Assembly (NCBI GenBank): GCA_900547685.1
Contig: URHS01000071.1
Coordinates: 1 to 9,374 of the forward strand
Length of the DNA stretch: 9,374 bases
Direction of reading: 5' to 3'
DNA from: an uncultured Blautia sp.
Lineage (GTDB): Bacteria; Bacillota; Clostridia; Lachnospirales; Lachnospiraceae
Below are positions 1 through 5,766 of this stretch, piece by piece. Within the stretch, counting starts at the first letter, position 1, and every line of letters begins with the position of its first letter. The position numbers and the translations under genes were made by a program. The notes under the pieces are model-generated. The model was not told the DNA's origin and made no database searches. It was given only the letters and a program-made list of their open reading frames with translations.

Positions 1-180
1 GGTATTATCTGAATACAGATGGAACAATGGAAACAGGCTGGGTATCTGTAGGAGGACATTGGTATTACCTGAATACAGACGGAACAATGGCAACAGGCTG
101 GGTATTTGTAGACGGTTATTGGTACTATCTGAATACAGATGGAACAATGGCAAGTAATCAGTGGATTGACGGATATTATG
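1..180 (+). repeat. 60-bp tandem coding repeats, three copies
   Basis: Three consecutive 60-bp units (1-60, 61-120, 121-180) each begin GGTAYTAYCTGAATACAGA. The first two are nearly identical through their full length; the third diverges after about 30 bases, where the protein leaves the repeat consensus. Near-identity at DNA level suggests recent duplication or recombination between units. The array is cut by the window edge. Confidence 0.9.
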
Positions 181-206
181 TAGATGCATCTGGAAAGATG
201 GCATAA
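1..206 (+). CDS. C-terminal end of a cell-wall-binding repeat surface protein (5' partial)
   Basis: The gene enters from the left edge in the frame whose first full codon is at base 3 and ends at TAA 204-206, so only about 67 residues are visible. They are tandem 20-residue units of the type WYYLNTDGTMxTGWVxVxG, rich in Trp, Tyr and Gly. This is the pattern of the choline-binding or putative cell-wall-binding repeat superfamily, found at the ends of secreted hydrolases, toxins and adhesins of Firmicutes, where the repeats hold the protein on wall polymers. The last repeat is degenerate and the protein ends in DASGKMA, a common ending for such proteins. The catalytic or adhesive part lies outside the window, so function beyond wall attachment is unknown. 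No LPXTG-type sorting signal follows. A hairpin terminator lies about 40 bases after the stop. Confidence 0.85.
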   Translation, partial: YYLNTDGTMETGWVSVGGHWYYLNTDGTMATGWVFVDGYWYYLNTDGTMASNQWIDGYYVDASGKMA

Positions 207-242
207 GACCTGGAAAATTTAAGAGATATTAAGTTTTAACGA

Positions 243-284
243 AAAGGAGCATACCGGATGAAAAATCATTGGGTATGCTCCTTT
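243..284. terminator. Bidirectional hairpin terminator between the surface protein gene and trxB
   Basis: A perfect 13-bp stem pairs AAAGGAGCATACC (243-255) with GGTATGCTCCTTT (272-284). The 16-nt loop can form a further short ATGA/TCAT stem (258-261 with 266-269). The gene on the left ends at 206 and trxB on the opposite strand ends at 305, so the hairpin serves two convergent units. The minus-strand tail (TTTTCGTT) is more T-rich than the plus-strand tail (TTTATTCTATTTCTT); both are moderate. Confidence 0.8.
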
Positions 285-304
285 ATTCTATTTCTTAAAG
301 AGTA

Positions 305-1225
305 TTATAAGTTTTTTATTTTATGGAAAGCATCTTGCGCAGCAATTGCTCCGTCATTAACTGCCGTTACAACTTGTCGTAAATGCTTTTGTCGCACATC
401 GCCGGCACCATACAAAAGAGGGATTTTTGTTTCCATGGTGTCATTTACGATTATATAGCCATGCTCATCCAGTACATTGAGAGGTTTTAAAAAGTCTGTT
501 ACAGGATCAGCACCGATATAAGGGAAAATACCGGAAAGGTTGAGGGTGCGCTCTTCTTTTGTAACTACATCCATTATTTTAAGACCTGTTACCTGAGTAG
601 TATCATCTAAAATTTCTGTAGGAACAGCTTGCTGTATGATTTCGATTTTAGGATTAGATATTGCTGCATCTACGGCGATTTTATCAGCTCGGAATACATT
701 ACGGCGCATAATAATATAAACTTTGCTGGCAAACTGTGTAAGATATACAGCTTCTTCTAAAGCCGAGTTACCTGCGCCGATAACAGCGATTTCCTTATCT
801 TGATAAAAAGCCCCATCGCAGACAGCGCAGTAAGAAATACCTTTGCCGATATTTTTTTCTTCGCCGGGAATATCCATCAGGCGTTCTTTTGTTCCGGTAG
901 CTACGAGAACAGCGGGGGCTTCAAAAACAGTACCATCTGCACAGACAACCTGTTTCTTTTCTCCATCAATAATTTCTGTTACCATTCCATATTCATAAAC
1001 TGCTCCAAAACTGGTAGAATGTTCAAACATATCAAATGCAAGTTGAGAACCGGGTTCGGATTTTATGCCGGGCCAATTGCTGATTTCATTTGTTTTTAAC
1101 AGTTTTCCGCCAGGAGCGCCGCCTTCGAGCAGTGCTGTTTTAAGCCCTGCTCTGGAGGCATAGATGGCGGCTGTCATACCAGCGGGACCTGCTCCGATAA
1201 TAATAAAATCGTATTCTTTTTTCAT
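305..1225 (-). CDS. trxB: Thioredoxin reductase (NADPH, FAD-dependent)
   Basis: This cytoplasmic flavoenzyme passes electrons from NADPH through FAD and a redox disulfide to thioredoxin. Visible motifs are the FAD-binding GAGPAG (residues 11-16), the active-site disulfide C133-A-V-C136 followed by D, the NADPH-binding GAGNSA (about 150-155), and the C-terminal FAD motif GAGDVRQKHLRQ. At 306 residues it has the normal length for the low-molecular-weight family. The start at 1225 is chosen over an in-frame ATG at 1231 because AAAGGTGG (1240-1233) lies 7 nt from the former and only 1 nt from the latter. It is the second gene of a two-gene operon, 22 nt after the thioredoxin gene. One oddity: the usual HRRxxxR NADPH-phosphate motif reads MRRNVFR, so the two Arg and the last Arg are kept and His is replaced by Met. 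Identity is very secure. Confidence 0.96.
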   Translation of the reverse strand: MKKEYDFIIIGAGPAGMTAAIYASRAGLKTALLEGGAPGGKLLKTNEISNWPGIKSEPGSQLAFDMFEHSTSFGAVYEYGMVTEIIDGEKKQVVCADGTVFEAPAVLVATGTKERLMDIPGEEKNIGKGISYCAVCDGAFYQDKEIAVIGAGNSALEEAVYLTQFASKVYIIMRRNVFRADKIAVDAAISNPKIEIIQQAVPTEILDDTTQVTGLKIMDVVTKEERTLNLSGIFPYIGADPVTDFLKPLNVLDEHGYIIVNDTMETKIPLLYGAGDVRQKHLRQVVTAVNDGAIAAQDAFHKIKNL

Positions 1226-1247
1226 ATCCATGCCACCTTTCTGCTGA

Positions 1248-1562
1248 TTAAAGTGCTTTCATTTTTTGCTCAATTACCGGTTTTGGAAGAAAACCAATAG
1301 CAGAGTCTTTTATCTGTCCGTCTTTCATAAAGAAAATAGATGGTACAGTTGTGATGTTCCATTGTCTTGTTAATTCCGGATTTTCATCAATATCTACTTT
1401 TACAATTTTAAAATCCTGTTTTTCTGCATCTAACTGTTCCAATACTTGTCCCAGCATTTTGCAAGGTCCGCACCATGTTGCGAAAAAGTCTAAAAGAACA
1501 GGTTTGGAGGACTCTAATACCTCACTGTTAAAGTTGTTTTTATTTATGTGTAAGATTGCCAT
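1248..1562 (-). CDS. trxA: Thioredoxin
   Basis: A 104-residue protein covering exactly one thioredoxin fold. The active site is W30-C31-G-P-C34, and the cis-proline loop TVP (P74) is present. It reduces disulfides in client enzymes such as ribonucleotide reductase and peroxiredoxins, and is itself recharged by the reductase encoded 22 nt downstream. The start is supported by AAAGGAGA (1578-1571), 8 nt upstream of ATG. There is no signal peptide, so it is cytoplasmic. The pairing with trxB is the classic arrangement. The symbol trxA is assigned by family; genomes of this group often carry several thioredoxins, so this may not be the main housekeeping copy. Confidence 0.94.
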   Translation of the reverse strand: MAILHINKNNFNSEVLESSKPVLLDFFATWCGPCKMLGQVLEQLDAEKQDFKIVKVDIDENPELTRQWNITTVPSIFFMKDGQIKDSAIGFLPKPVIEQKMKAL

Positions 1563-1606
1563 AATAATTTTCTCCTTTGCTTTGTTATTTTTTATTTGAT
1601 ATCTGT

Positions 1607-1635
1607 ATTATAGCGATTGTATAAATGATAGTCTG
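1607..1635 (-). promoter_or_regulatory. Probable trxA-trxB promoter
   Basis: On the minus strand a perfect TATAAT lies at 1612-1607, about 45 nt upstream of the trxA start codon. At the standard 17-nt spacing the -35 position (1635-1630) reads CAGACT, a poor match to TTGACA. A good -10 with a weak -35 suggests dependence on an activator, and a palindrome lies just upstream. Confidence 0.55.
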
Positions 1636-1648
1636 TGACAAGGTCACA
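1634..1648. promoter_or_regulatory. Perfect palindrome TGTGAC-AAG-GTCACA, candidate operator of the trx operon
   Basis: A perfect 6-3-6 inverted repeat, readable as TGTGA-N5-TCACA. Its centre (1641) is about 41 bp upstream of the start site expected from the trxA -10 box. It resembles half-sites of CRP/FNR- or Rex-type regulators, but those normally have N6 between half-sites, so the regulator is not identified. Confidence 0.5.
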
Positions 1649-1695
1649 TATTTATACGAAAAATGGAAAAAATCTTAAAAAGTATGGCAAAAGCG

Positions 1696-1724
1696 TTTAC
1701 GAACACTCTTTAAATTGTTATAAT
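1696..1724 (+). promoter_or_regulatory. Probable promoter of the RelA/SpoT-domain gene
   Basis: TTTACG (1696-1701, 4 of 6 to consensus) is followed after exactly 17 nt by a perfect TATAAT (1719-1724). This predicts transcription from about 1731 and a 40-nt leader before the ATG at 1772. It is divergent from the trx promoter in the same 209-nt gap. Confidence 0.65.
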
Positions 1725-1771
1725 AAAGCGTAAATATTAAGGGATTTAATTTGGCAAAAGAAGGAGAGTAT

Positions 1772-2746
1772 ATGAAAGGAATTGAAGAACTGTCAGAGCT
1801 TTTAAAAAGTGATGAAATCAACAGTTTAGGTAAAGACCTTGGAAAGAGAATACAGGATAAATTAGAGAGAAGCGGCATCTACTTTCATATCTTTGCCAGA
1901 GTGAAAGAGGCAGGTTCAATCTGGCATAAGCTGGAATGGAAAAAGGAAGAGTATCTTCAAAAGAATAAAAAAATGCAGGACATTGTTGGGATTCGAATTG
2001 TACTATATTATATGGATGATATTGCAATCTGCAAAGAAATGCTGAAAAATACGTATTCCATCATTGAAAAGGATTCCCATGAAGATAAACCAAAAGTAAA
2101 TGAATTTAATCCACTTCGAATGAATTATGTTTGCCGTATTCCGGAAGAATTTATTGAGCGGTTTCCGGCAAAGCTGTGGGAGGATTATCGGATTGACAAA
2201 ACTTTTGAGGTGCAGATAAGAACAACTTTTTCGGAAGGATGGCATGAAGTAGACCATGAAGTGCGTTATAAGCATAAAGAAGCATGGGAGCAGCATTATG
2301 AGTTTTCAAGGGAACTCAATGGGATTTATGCAACTTTAGAGGTTTGCGACAGAAGTATGGTAAATCTTCTGGAGAGGCTGGCTTACAGAAATTATAAAAA
2401 TATGGAAATTGAGGCTATGGTTCGCCATAAATTCCGGCTTCGATTTGAAAATCCTACCATATCAGTACCTTTGAAAGAATTTTTGGAAAAGGATACAGAC
2501 TTGGTAAAGAAAATTTACCGAAGTGAAAGAGAAGAAACTATCCGTTTTTTCGCCAGTGATTTATCCGATGGAATTGCATTGACAGTGGATAATTTGATTT
2601 TTGTATGTAATGAAGTCTGCTTAGGACGGAAGGATCTCGAAGACCGTACACCGATGATTATTCGTGAAAGAACGAAACAATGGCAGGAAAGACAAAAAAT
2701 TTCCATTAATATGGAGAAATCTGTTGACACAGAGTTTTACTTATAA
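1772..2746 (+). CDS. RelA/SpoT nucleotidyltransferase-domain protein (small alarmone synthetase-like)
   Basis: A 324-residue protein whose first 170 residues match the (p)ppGpp synthetase fold. Visible motifs are R43-V-K45...S49...K53 (pyrophosphate-donor binding), D70-I-V-G-I-R75 (metal-binding Asp) and E146-V-Q-I-R-T followed by W157...H162...Y166-K. There is no HD hydrolase domain and no obvious TGS or ACT domain, so it is a single-domain synthetase-like protein with an unrecognised C-terminal extension of about 130 residues. The acceptor-nucleotide loop, usually GYRSxH, seems to read PLRMNY (114-119), so the stacking Tyr and the His are apparently replaced. Activity as a normal ppGpp synthetase is therefore uncertain. 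The start is set by AAGGAG (1761-1766), 5 nt before ATG 1772; an upstream in-frame TTG at 1751 has no better site. Its last codons contain the next promoter. Confidence 0.82.
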   Translation: MKGIEELSELLKSDEINSLGKDLGKRIQDKLERSGIYFHIFARVKEAGSIWHKLEWKKEEYLQKNKKMQDIVGIRIVLYYMDDIAICKEMLKNTYSIIEKDSHEDKPKVNEFNPLRMNYVCRIPEEFIERFPAKLWEDYRIDKTFEVQIRTTFSEGWHEVDHEVRYKHKEAWEQHYEFSRELNGIYATLEVCDRSMVNLLERLAYRNYKNMEIEAMVRHKFRLRFENPTISVPLKEFLEKDTDLVKKIYRSEREETIRFFASDLSDGIALTVDNLIFVCNEVCLGRKDLEDRTPMIIRERTKQWQERQKISINMEKSVDTEFYL

Positions 2747-2752
2747 TATAAT
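2724..2752 (+). promoter_or_regulatory. Perfect consensus promoter for rplM-rpsI
   Basis: TTGACA (2724-2729), a 17-nt spacer and TATAAT (2747-2752) match the housekeeping sigma consensus at all 12 positions. The -35 box and most of the spacer lie inside the final codons of the RelA/SpoT-domain gene, whose stop is at 2744-2746. Start of transcription is expected near 2759. A second TATAAT at 2742-2747 would give only a 12-nt spacer. Confidence 0.88.
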
Positions 2753-2759
2753 ATGACAG

Positions 2760-2870
2760 TATGACGTAGTTTGAATATGCTTAACCAAAAGCCCCGGTAT
2801 AGCAGGTTCAAGTACGCTATTTGAAATTTTGATAAAATATTCTATATTGTTGATAATAGGAGGTAAAACC
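2760..2870 (+). promoter_or_regulatory. rplM 5' leader, candidate L13 autoregulatory leader
   Basis: About 110 nt lie between the predicted start of transcription and the rplM ATG, long for a simple leader. A stem ATAGC (2799-2803) / GCTAT (2816-2820) closes a 12-nt loop. The early TTGAA (2771-2775) is complementary to TTCAA (2807-2811) inside that loop, allowing a pseudoknot-like contact. Ribosomal-protein leaders upstream of rplM are known in Firmicutes; assignment to that class rests on position and these pairings, not on a covariance-model match. Confidence 0.45.
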
Positions 2871-3299
2871 ATGAATACTTATATGGCTAATCCAGATAAG
2901 ATTGAAAGAAAATGGTATGTTGTAGACGCTGAAGGACAGACTTTAGGACGTCTTTCATCTGAAATTGCTAAGGTTTTAAGAGGAAAAAATAAACCTGTTT
3001 TCACACCACACGTTGATACAGGTGATTATGTAATCGTAGTAAACGCTGAAAAAATCAAAGTTACAGGTAAAAAAATGGATCAGAAAATCTATTACAACCA
3101 CTCTGATTATGTTGGCGGAATGAAAGAAACAACATTAAAAGAAATGATGGACAAAAAACCTGAAAGAGTTATTGAGCTTGCTGTTAAAGGTATGCTTCCA
3201 AAAGGACCTTTAGGAAGATCCATGATTAAAAAATTACATGTATACGCTGGACCAGAGCATAATCATGCAGCTCAGAAACCAGAAGTATTAACATTTTAA
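2871..3299 (+). CDS. rplM: 50S ribosomal protein L13
   Basis: A 142-residue protein with the full L13 signature: MNTYMANPDKIERKWYVVDA at the start, GRLSSEIAKVLRGKNKP, then YYNHSDYVGG, and MLPKGPLGRSMIKKLHVYAG near the end. L13 is an early-assembling 23S rRNA-binding protein of the large subunit and in several bacteria represses its own operon. The ATG at 2871 is chosen because AGGAGGT (2858-2864) lies 6 nt upstream and because family members start with this sequence; a longer in-frame reading from 2829 adds a non-conserved extension across the ribosome binding site. It is cotranscribed with rpsI, whose start is 16 nt after this stop codon, the conserved bacterial pairing. Confidence 0.98.
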   Translation: MNTYMANPDKIERKWYVVDAEGQTLGRLSSEIAKVLRGKNKPVFTPHVDTGDYVIVVNAEKIKVTGKKMDQKIYYNHSDYVGGMKETTLKEMMDKKPERVIELAVKGMLPKGPLGRSMIKKLHVYAGPEHNHAAQKPEVLTF

Positions 3300-3315
3300 T
3301 AGGAGGTAATGAACA

Positions 3316-3708
3316 GTGGCTAGTACAAAATTCTATGGAACAGGAAGAAGAAAATCATCTGTAGCTCGTGTATACTTAGTACCAGGTACAGGTAAAATCA
3401 CAATCAACAAAAGAGATATTGATGAATATTTTGGATTAGAAACATTAAAAGTTGTTGTTCGTCAGCCATTAGTACTGACAGAAACACTTGATAAATTTGA
3501 CGTTTTAGTAAACGTTCATGGCGGCGGATTTACAGGACAGGCTGGTGCTATCCGTCATGGTATCTCCAGAGCATTATTAGAAGCTGACAGTGAATACAGA
3601 CCTGCATTAAAAGCAGCTGGATTCTTAACACGTGATCCACGTATGAAAGAAAGAAAGAAATACGGTCTCAAAGCAGCTCGTCGTGCTCCACAGTTCTCCA
3701 AGAGATAA
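3316..3708 (+). CDS. rpsI: 30S ribosomal protein S9
   Basis: A 130-residue protein, normal for S9, with the signatures FYGTGRRKSSVARVYLVPG at the start, VHGGGFTGQAGAIRHGISRAL in the middle, and the basic tail KKYGLKAARRAPQFSKR, which reaches into the ribosomal P site and contacts tRNA. Translation starts at GTG 3316 with AGGAGGT (3301-3307) 8 nt upstream. It is the second gene of the rplM-rpsI operon. The gene is complete and its reading frame is unharmed, yet no terminator follows at once; instead the left end of a mobile element begins within about 25-100 bases. Insertion of the element just beyond rpsI has probably replaced the native downstream sequence. Confidence 0.98.
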   Translation: MASTKFYGTGRRKSSVARVYLVPGTGKITINKRDIDEYFGLETLKVVVRQPLVLTETLDKFDVLVNVHGGGFTGQAGAIRHGISRALLEADSEYRPALKAAGFLTRDPRMKERKKYGLKAARRAPQFSKR

Positions 3709-3731
3709 TCTTCGGAACTCAGATTTACGTT

Positions 3732-3756
3732 CAAATCCTTGTTTTGCAAGGGTTTG
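3732..3756. other. Imperfect palindrome after rpsI, candidate attachment core
   Basis: CAAATCCTTG (3732-3741), a 5-nt centre TTTTG and CAAGGGTTTG (3747-3756) form a 10-bp inverted repeat with one G-T mismatch. No T-run follows, so it is not a good terminator. Inverted 10-bp arms around a short spacer are the usual form of a tyrosine-recombinase core site, and it lies between rpsI and the presumed arm sites. The true core could instead overlap the 3' end of rpsI; the second junction is needed to decide. Confidence 0.35.
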
Positions 3757-3798
3757 TGGAGTTGTCAGATGTGGTGAAAAGCGGTGGAATTTACTCAG

Positions 3799-3828
3799 TT
3801 CGCAACGCATTTGCAACACGTTTGCAAC
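3799..3828 (+). repeat. Three TTYGCAAC repeats at 11-bp period, likely integrase arm-binding sites
   Basis: TTCGCAAC (3799-3806), TTTGCAAC (3810-3817) and TTTGCAAC (3821-3828) are spaced 11 bp apart, one helical turn, so all face the same side of the DNA. Short direct repeats just inside an element end are typical arm-type sites bound by the N-terminal domain of Tn916- or lambda-type integrases. Confidence 0.6.
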
Positions 3829-3847
3829 AAAAATATCTAAAAAATAT

Positions 3848-3888
3848 AGGACACTTTTCGGTGATAGGCACTGGAGAGTGTCCTTTTT
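3848..3888. terminator. Convergent bidirectional terminator between rpsI and the integrase gene
   Basis: AGGACACT (3848-3855) pairs perfectly with AGTGTCCT (3877-3884). The inside can add CGGTG/CACTG (3859-3863 with 3869-3873, one G-T pair). A T5 run ends the plus-strand copy (3884-3888), and the minus-strand copy is followed by ATATTTTTTAGA. It would stop read-through from the strong ribosomal-protein promoter into integrase antisense, and the reverse. Confidence 0.8.
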
Positions 3889-3889
3889 G

Positions 3890-4987
3890 TTATGCAGATT
3901 TTGTATCGTCAGTTACGCTGTCCTCATTTTCTAAGGTTTTGTTGATTGCGTCTACAAGAACCTGCATATCTAAGTGAGTATAAACTTTTTCTGTCAAAGT
4001 CATAGCGCCGGAGTGCCCCACAATTTTCTTGATTGTTGTATCCTGAACACCAGCTTCCGATAACATGGAAATACAGGTATGCCGGGTACAATGTGGTGTA
4101 CGGTCAATTCCGATTTGTTCCACAAGAGGAGTCCAATAGCTGTCATAGTAATTGCGGTAAAGAAATCTTTTCCCATCTTCTGTATGAAGAAGGTATTCGC
4201 AATCGGGAGAAGATTCGTACCAGCCTTTATAATAAGGTAGGAGCTTATCTGCAATCGGAACTTTTCGGATTCCATTTTCTGTTTTACTGTCAATCACATC
4301 GAAATACTGTTCTTCCAGATGAACGTTTTCTTTCTTCAAATCAAGAAATTCGGAAATACGTGTGCCATTATAGAGCAACATAAGAATGATCTGATAGTAT
4401 TTGTCCTCTTTCATGGTCCAGACTTTTGCGACTTCTTCTTTTGTGAATTTTGTACGTGTATGCTTGTTTGGATTGCGGTCTTTGTACTGGGCGATTTCAA
4501 CAAAAGTAGAATAATCTTTGTTGCAGATGTCATTCTTCAATGCAAATTCATATAACTGGTTGAACAGGATTTTGATTTTCTTCAATGTGGGGAAATTCTT
4601 TCCGCAGGTGTCAATAACCTGTTGTAAGTCTGCCAGTTTTAAATCCTTGAAAACTCGGTTGTAAAGAATGCCACATGTTTTGTAAGATGCCTTGTATCCT
4701 TTGATATTGCTTTCTGATACCGTAGGAAACTTTTTCTTAGACCATTCCTCATACACTTCATCAAAAGTCATTTTGGCTGCCTTCGTATCATAAGGATTCC
4801 GATTATAATCAGCCAGCATTTGCAATCCCTCTGTTTTTGTGGCGGCATATCCAATAATGATATATTCATTTACTTTCTTTTCTTTGACTGGATCAATGCG
4901 ATAGCCTGTGGTTTTACGAACCATCCAAGGTTTTCTTCTTTTTCCAGATAGTTTTACTACACTTCCGTAGCCGTTCGGTAATTTCAT
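3890..4987 (-). CDS. int: Tyrosine recombinase / integrase
   Basis: A 365-residue site-specific recombinase of the phage/ICE type. Residues 1-65 form a basic, GYGSVVKLSGKRRKPW-containing arm-type DNA-binding domain; 70-165 are the SAM-like core-binding domain; 175-345 are the catalytic domain. All six catalytic positions are visible: R210 (NGTRISE), K235 (DSKTENG), H299 and R302 (HCTRH), H325 (GHSG) and nucleophile Y336 (VYTH). It integrates and excises the element through a covalent 3'-phosphotyrosine intermediate. The start at 4987 has AAGGAGG (5005-4999) 11 nt upstream, a little long. It lies 23 nt after the repressor gene on the same strand, so the two are probably cotranscribed. It points towards rpsI, with its own arm-site repeats just beyond its stop codon. 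Confidence 0.95.
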   Translation of the reverse strand: MKLPNGYGSVVKLSGKRRKPWMVRKTTGYRIDPVKEKKVNEYIIIGYAATKTEGLQMLADYNRNPYDTKAAKMTFDEVYEEWSKKKFPTVSESNIKGYKASYKTCGILYNRVFKDLKLADLQQVIDTCGKNFPTLKKIKILFNQLYEFALKNDICNKDYSTFVEIAQYKDRNPNKHTRTKFTKEEVAKVWTMKEDKYYQIILMLLYNGTRISEFLDLKKENVHLEEQYFDVIDSKTENGIRKVPIADKLLPYYKGWYESSPDCEYLLHTEDGKRFLYRNYYDSYWTPLVEQIGIDRTPHCTRHTCISMLSEAGVQDTTIKKIVGHSGAMTLTEKVYTHLDMQVLVDAINKTLENEDSVTDDTKSA

Positions 4988-5010
4988 ATTCTAAAAATCC
5001 TCCTTAAAAA

Positions 5011-5622
5011 TTAGGACTCTTTCTTACCGTACCGCTCGTTCATAATTTTTTGAAATCTCTGGATTCGTTCTTCGTTTGAGATTTCTTCTGTTTCTTTTTC
5101 GGTCAGTTTTGCATTTGCGTAATAAGCAAGTGTTTTATCCTGCCACTTCTGATAAGATTCAAGACTTGTCTGATAGTCCTTGACTTCATTTCTTTTATCC
5201 TCAAATTCTTCCAAGAATAGACAGAGATCCTGATTTAACTCCGTAGAAACATCTTTGCCGTTAAAAGTAATAGCACATTCCCATCCATCATAATGTGGCG
5301 GGCGTTTGACTTCGATATTGAAGCCAAGTTCCTTTATCTTATCTAACTGAAATAAGAAATTCATAATATCAGAAAGATTTTCTAAAGGTTTTCTCTCGGC
5401 ATCATACCCTATAAGATATGTGGATTCGCAGTCTAAAACTTTTGCGATTTCATTGAGCATAGCAATGGAAACTTCGATTTCTCCGCTTTCATATTTTTGG
5501 ATTGTGCGAAGCGATTTCCCCAACAAATTTGCAAGCTCTGTTTGGTTGATACCTTTTTCTTTTCGAGCAGTACGGATTCTAAGTCCGATTTGATTGTTAT
5601 GTAACTTCTCATTACTCATCAT
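5011..5622 (-). CDS. XRE-family (cI-like) transcriptional repressor
   Basis: A 203-residue protein with an N-terminal HTH_3/XRE domain (about residues 12-66: LRIRTARKEKGINQTELANL, then SLRTIQKYESGE). The rest is charged and helical, with no recognised domain: no Ser/Lys LexA-type protease dyad and no clear zinc-peptidase HExxH motif. It is the first gene of the leftward repressor-integrase unit and is divergent from the rightward excision and replication operon. It most likely represses that operon by binding the three related sites at 5654-5745, keeping the element integrated. A start two residues in, at 5619, shares the same GAGGTGA ribosome binding site (about 5633-5627) and is equally possible. 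How the repressor is inactivated is not visible. Confidence 0.85.
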   Translation of the reverse strand: MMSNEKLHNNQIGLRIRTARKEKGINQTELANLLGKSLRTIQKYESGEIEVSIAMLNEIAKVLDCESTYLIGYDAERKPLENLSDIMNFLFQLDKIKELGFNIEVKRPPHYDGWECAITFNGKDVSTELNQDLCLFLEEFEDKRNEVKDYQTSLESYQKWQDKTLAYYANAKLTEKETEEISNEERIQRFQKIMNERYGKKES

Positions 5623-5638
5623 TATTCACCTCACGCTT

Positions 5639-5667
5639 ATCATATCATAGAAAAATACGAATTACAA
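5639..5667 (-). promoter_or_regulatory. Probable leftward promoter for repressor and integrase
   Basis: On the minus strand TTGTAA (5667-5662, 4 of 6) is 17 nt from TATGAT (5644-5639, 5 of 6). This would leave a very short leader before the repressor start. A second TATGAT at 5649-5644 with a poorer -35 is an alternative that gives a more normal leader. Operator-like site 1 (5654-5676) overlaps the -35, so the repressor may regulate itself. Confidence 0.5.
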
Positions 5668-5745
5668 GTACATATTTATATAAAATAGTATTGACATGTG
5701 CAGAATAAGTGCATATAATAAAAATACGCATTAAAAGTGCATATT
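5654..5745. promoter_or_regulatory. Three related 23-bp operator-like sites of the genetic switch
   Basis: Site 1 (5654-5676) and site 3 (5723-5745) agree at 20 of 23 positions; site 2 (5695-5717) agrees with site 3 at 16 of 23. Each carries a right half close to AAGTGCATATT, and sites 1 and 3 a left half AATACGMA, giving an imperfect palindrome AATACGCA-N7-TGCATATT. Site 1 overlaps the leftward -35. Site 2 covers most of the spacer and the -10 of the rightward promoter. Site 3 lies just downstream of that -10. This matches lambda-like repressor/Cro control. Confidence 0.65.
5691..5719 (+). promoter_or_regulatory. Perfect consensus rightward promoter of the element
   Basis: TTGACA (5691-5696), 17 nt, TATAAT (5714-5719). 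It drives the small XRE, excisionase-like, CHC2 and helicase genes, with transcription starting near 5726. A promoter this strong needs tight repression in the integrated state, in line with the overlapping operator-like sites. Confidence 0.88.
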
Positions 5746-5766
5746 GAAAAAGAAAGGAGAAATAAA

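Noticed and set aside
1..180. CRISPR or non-coding satellite array
   Set aside because: The 60-bp repeats are continuous coding sequence for a known wall-binding repeat and have no unique spacers.
2742..2747. First TATAAT after the 2724 TTGACA
   Set aside because: It gives a 12-nt spacer; the overlapping TATAAT at 2747-2752 gives 17 nt.
2829..2870. 14-residue N-terminal extension of L13
   Set aside because: It spans the strong AGGAGGT site and is not part of the conserved protein; the start at 2871 fits the family.
3726..3756. TTCAAATCC resembles the T-arm of a tRNA, hinting at a tRNA-end attachment site
   Set aside because: No acceptor stem, anticodon arm or CCA end can be built around it; the host gene next to the element is rpsI.
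3732..3756. rpsI intrinsic terminator
   Set aside because: The stem is followed by GTGGAGTTG rather than a T-run; the real terminator is the hairpin at 3848-3888.
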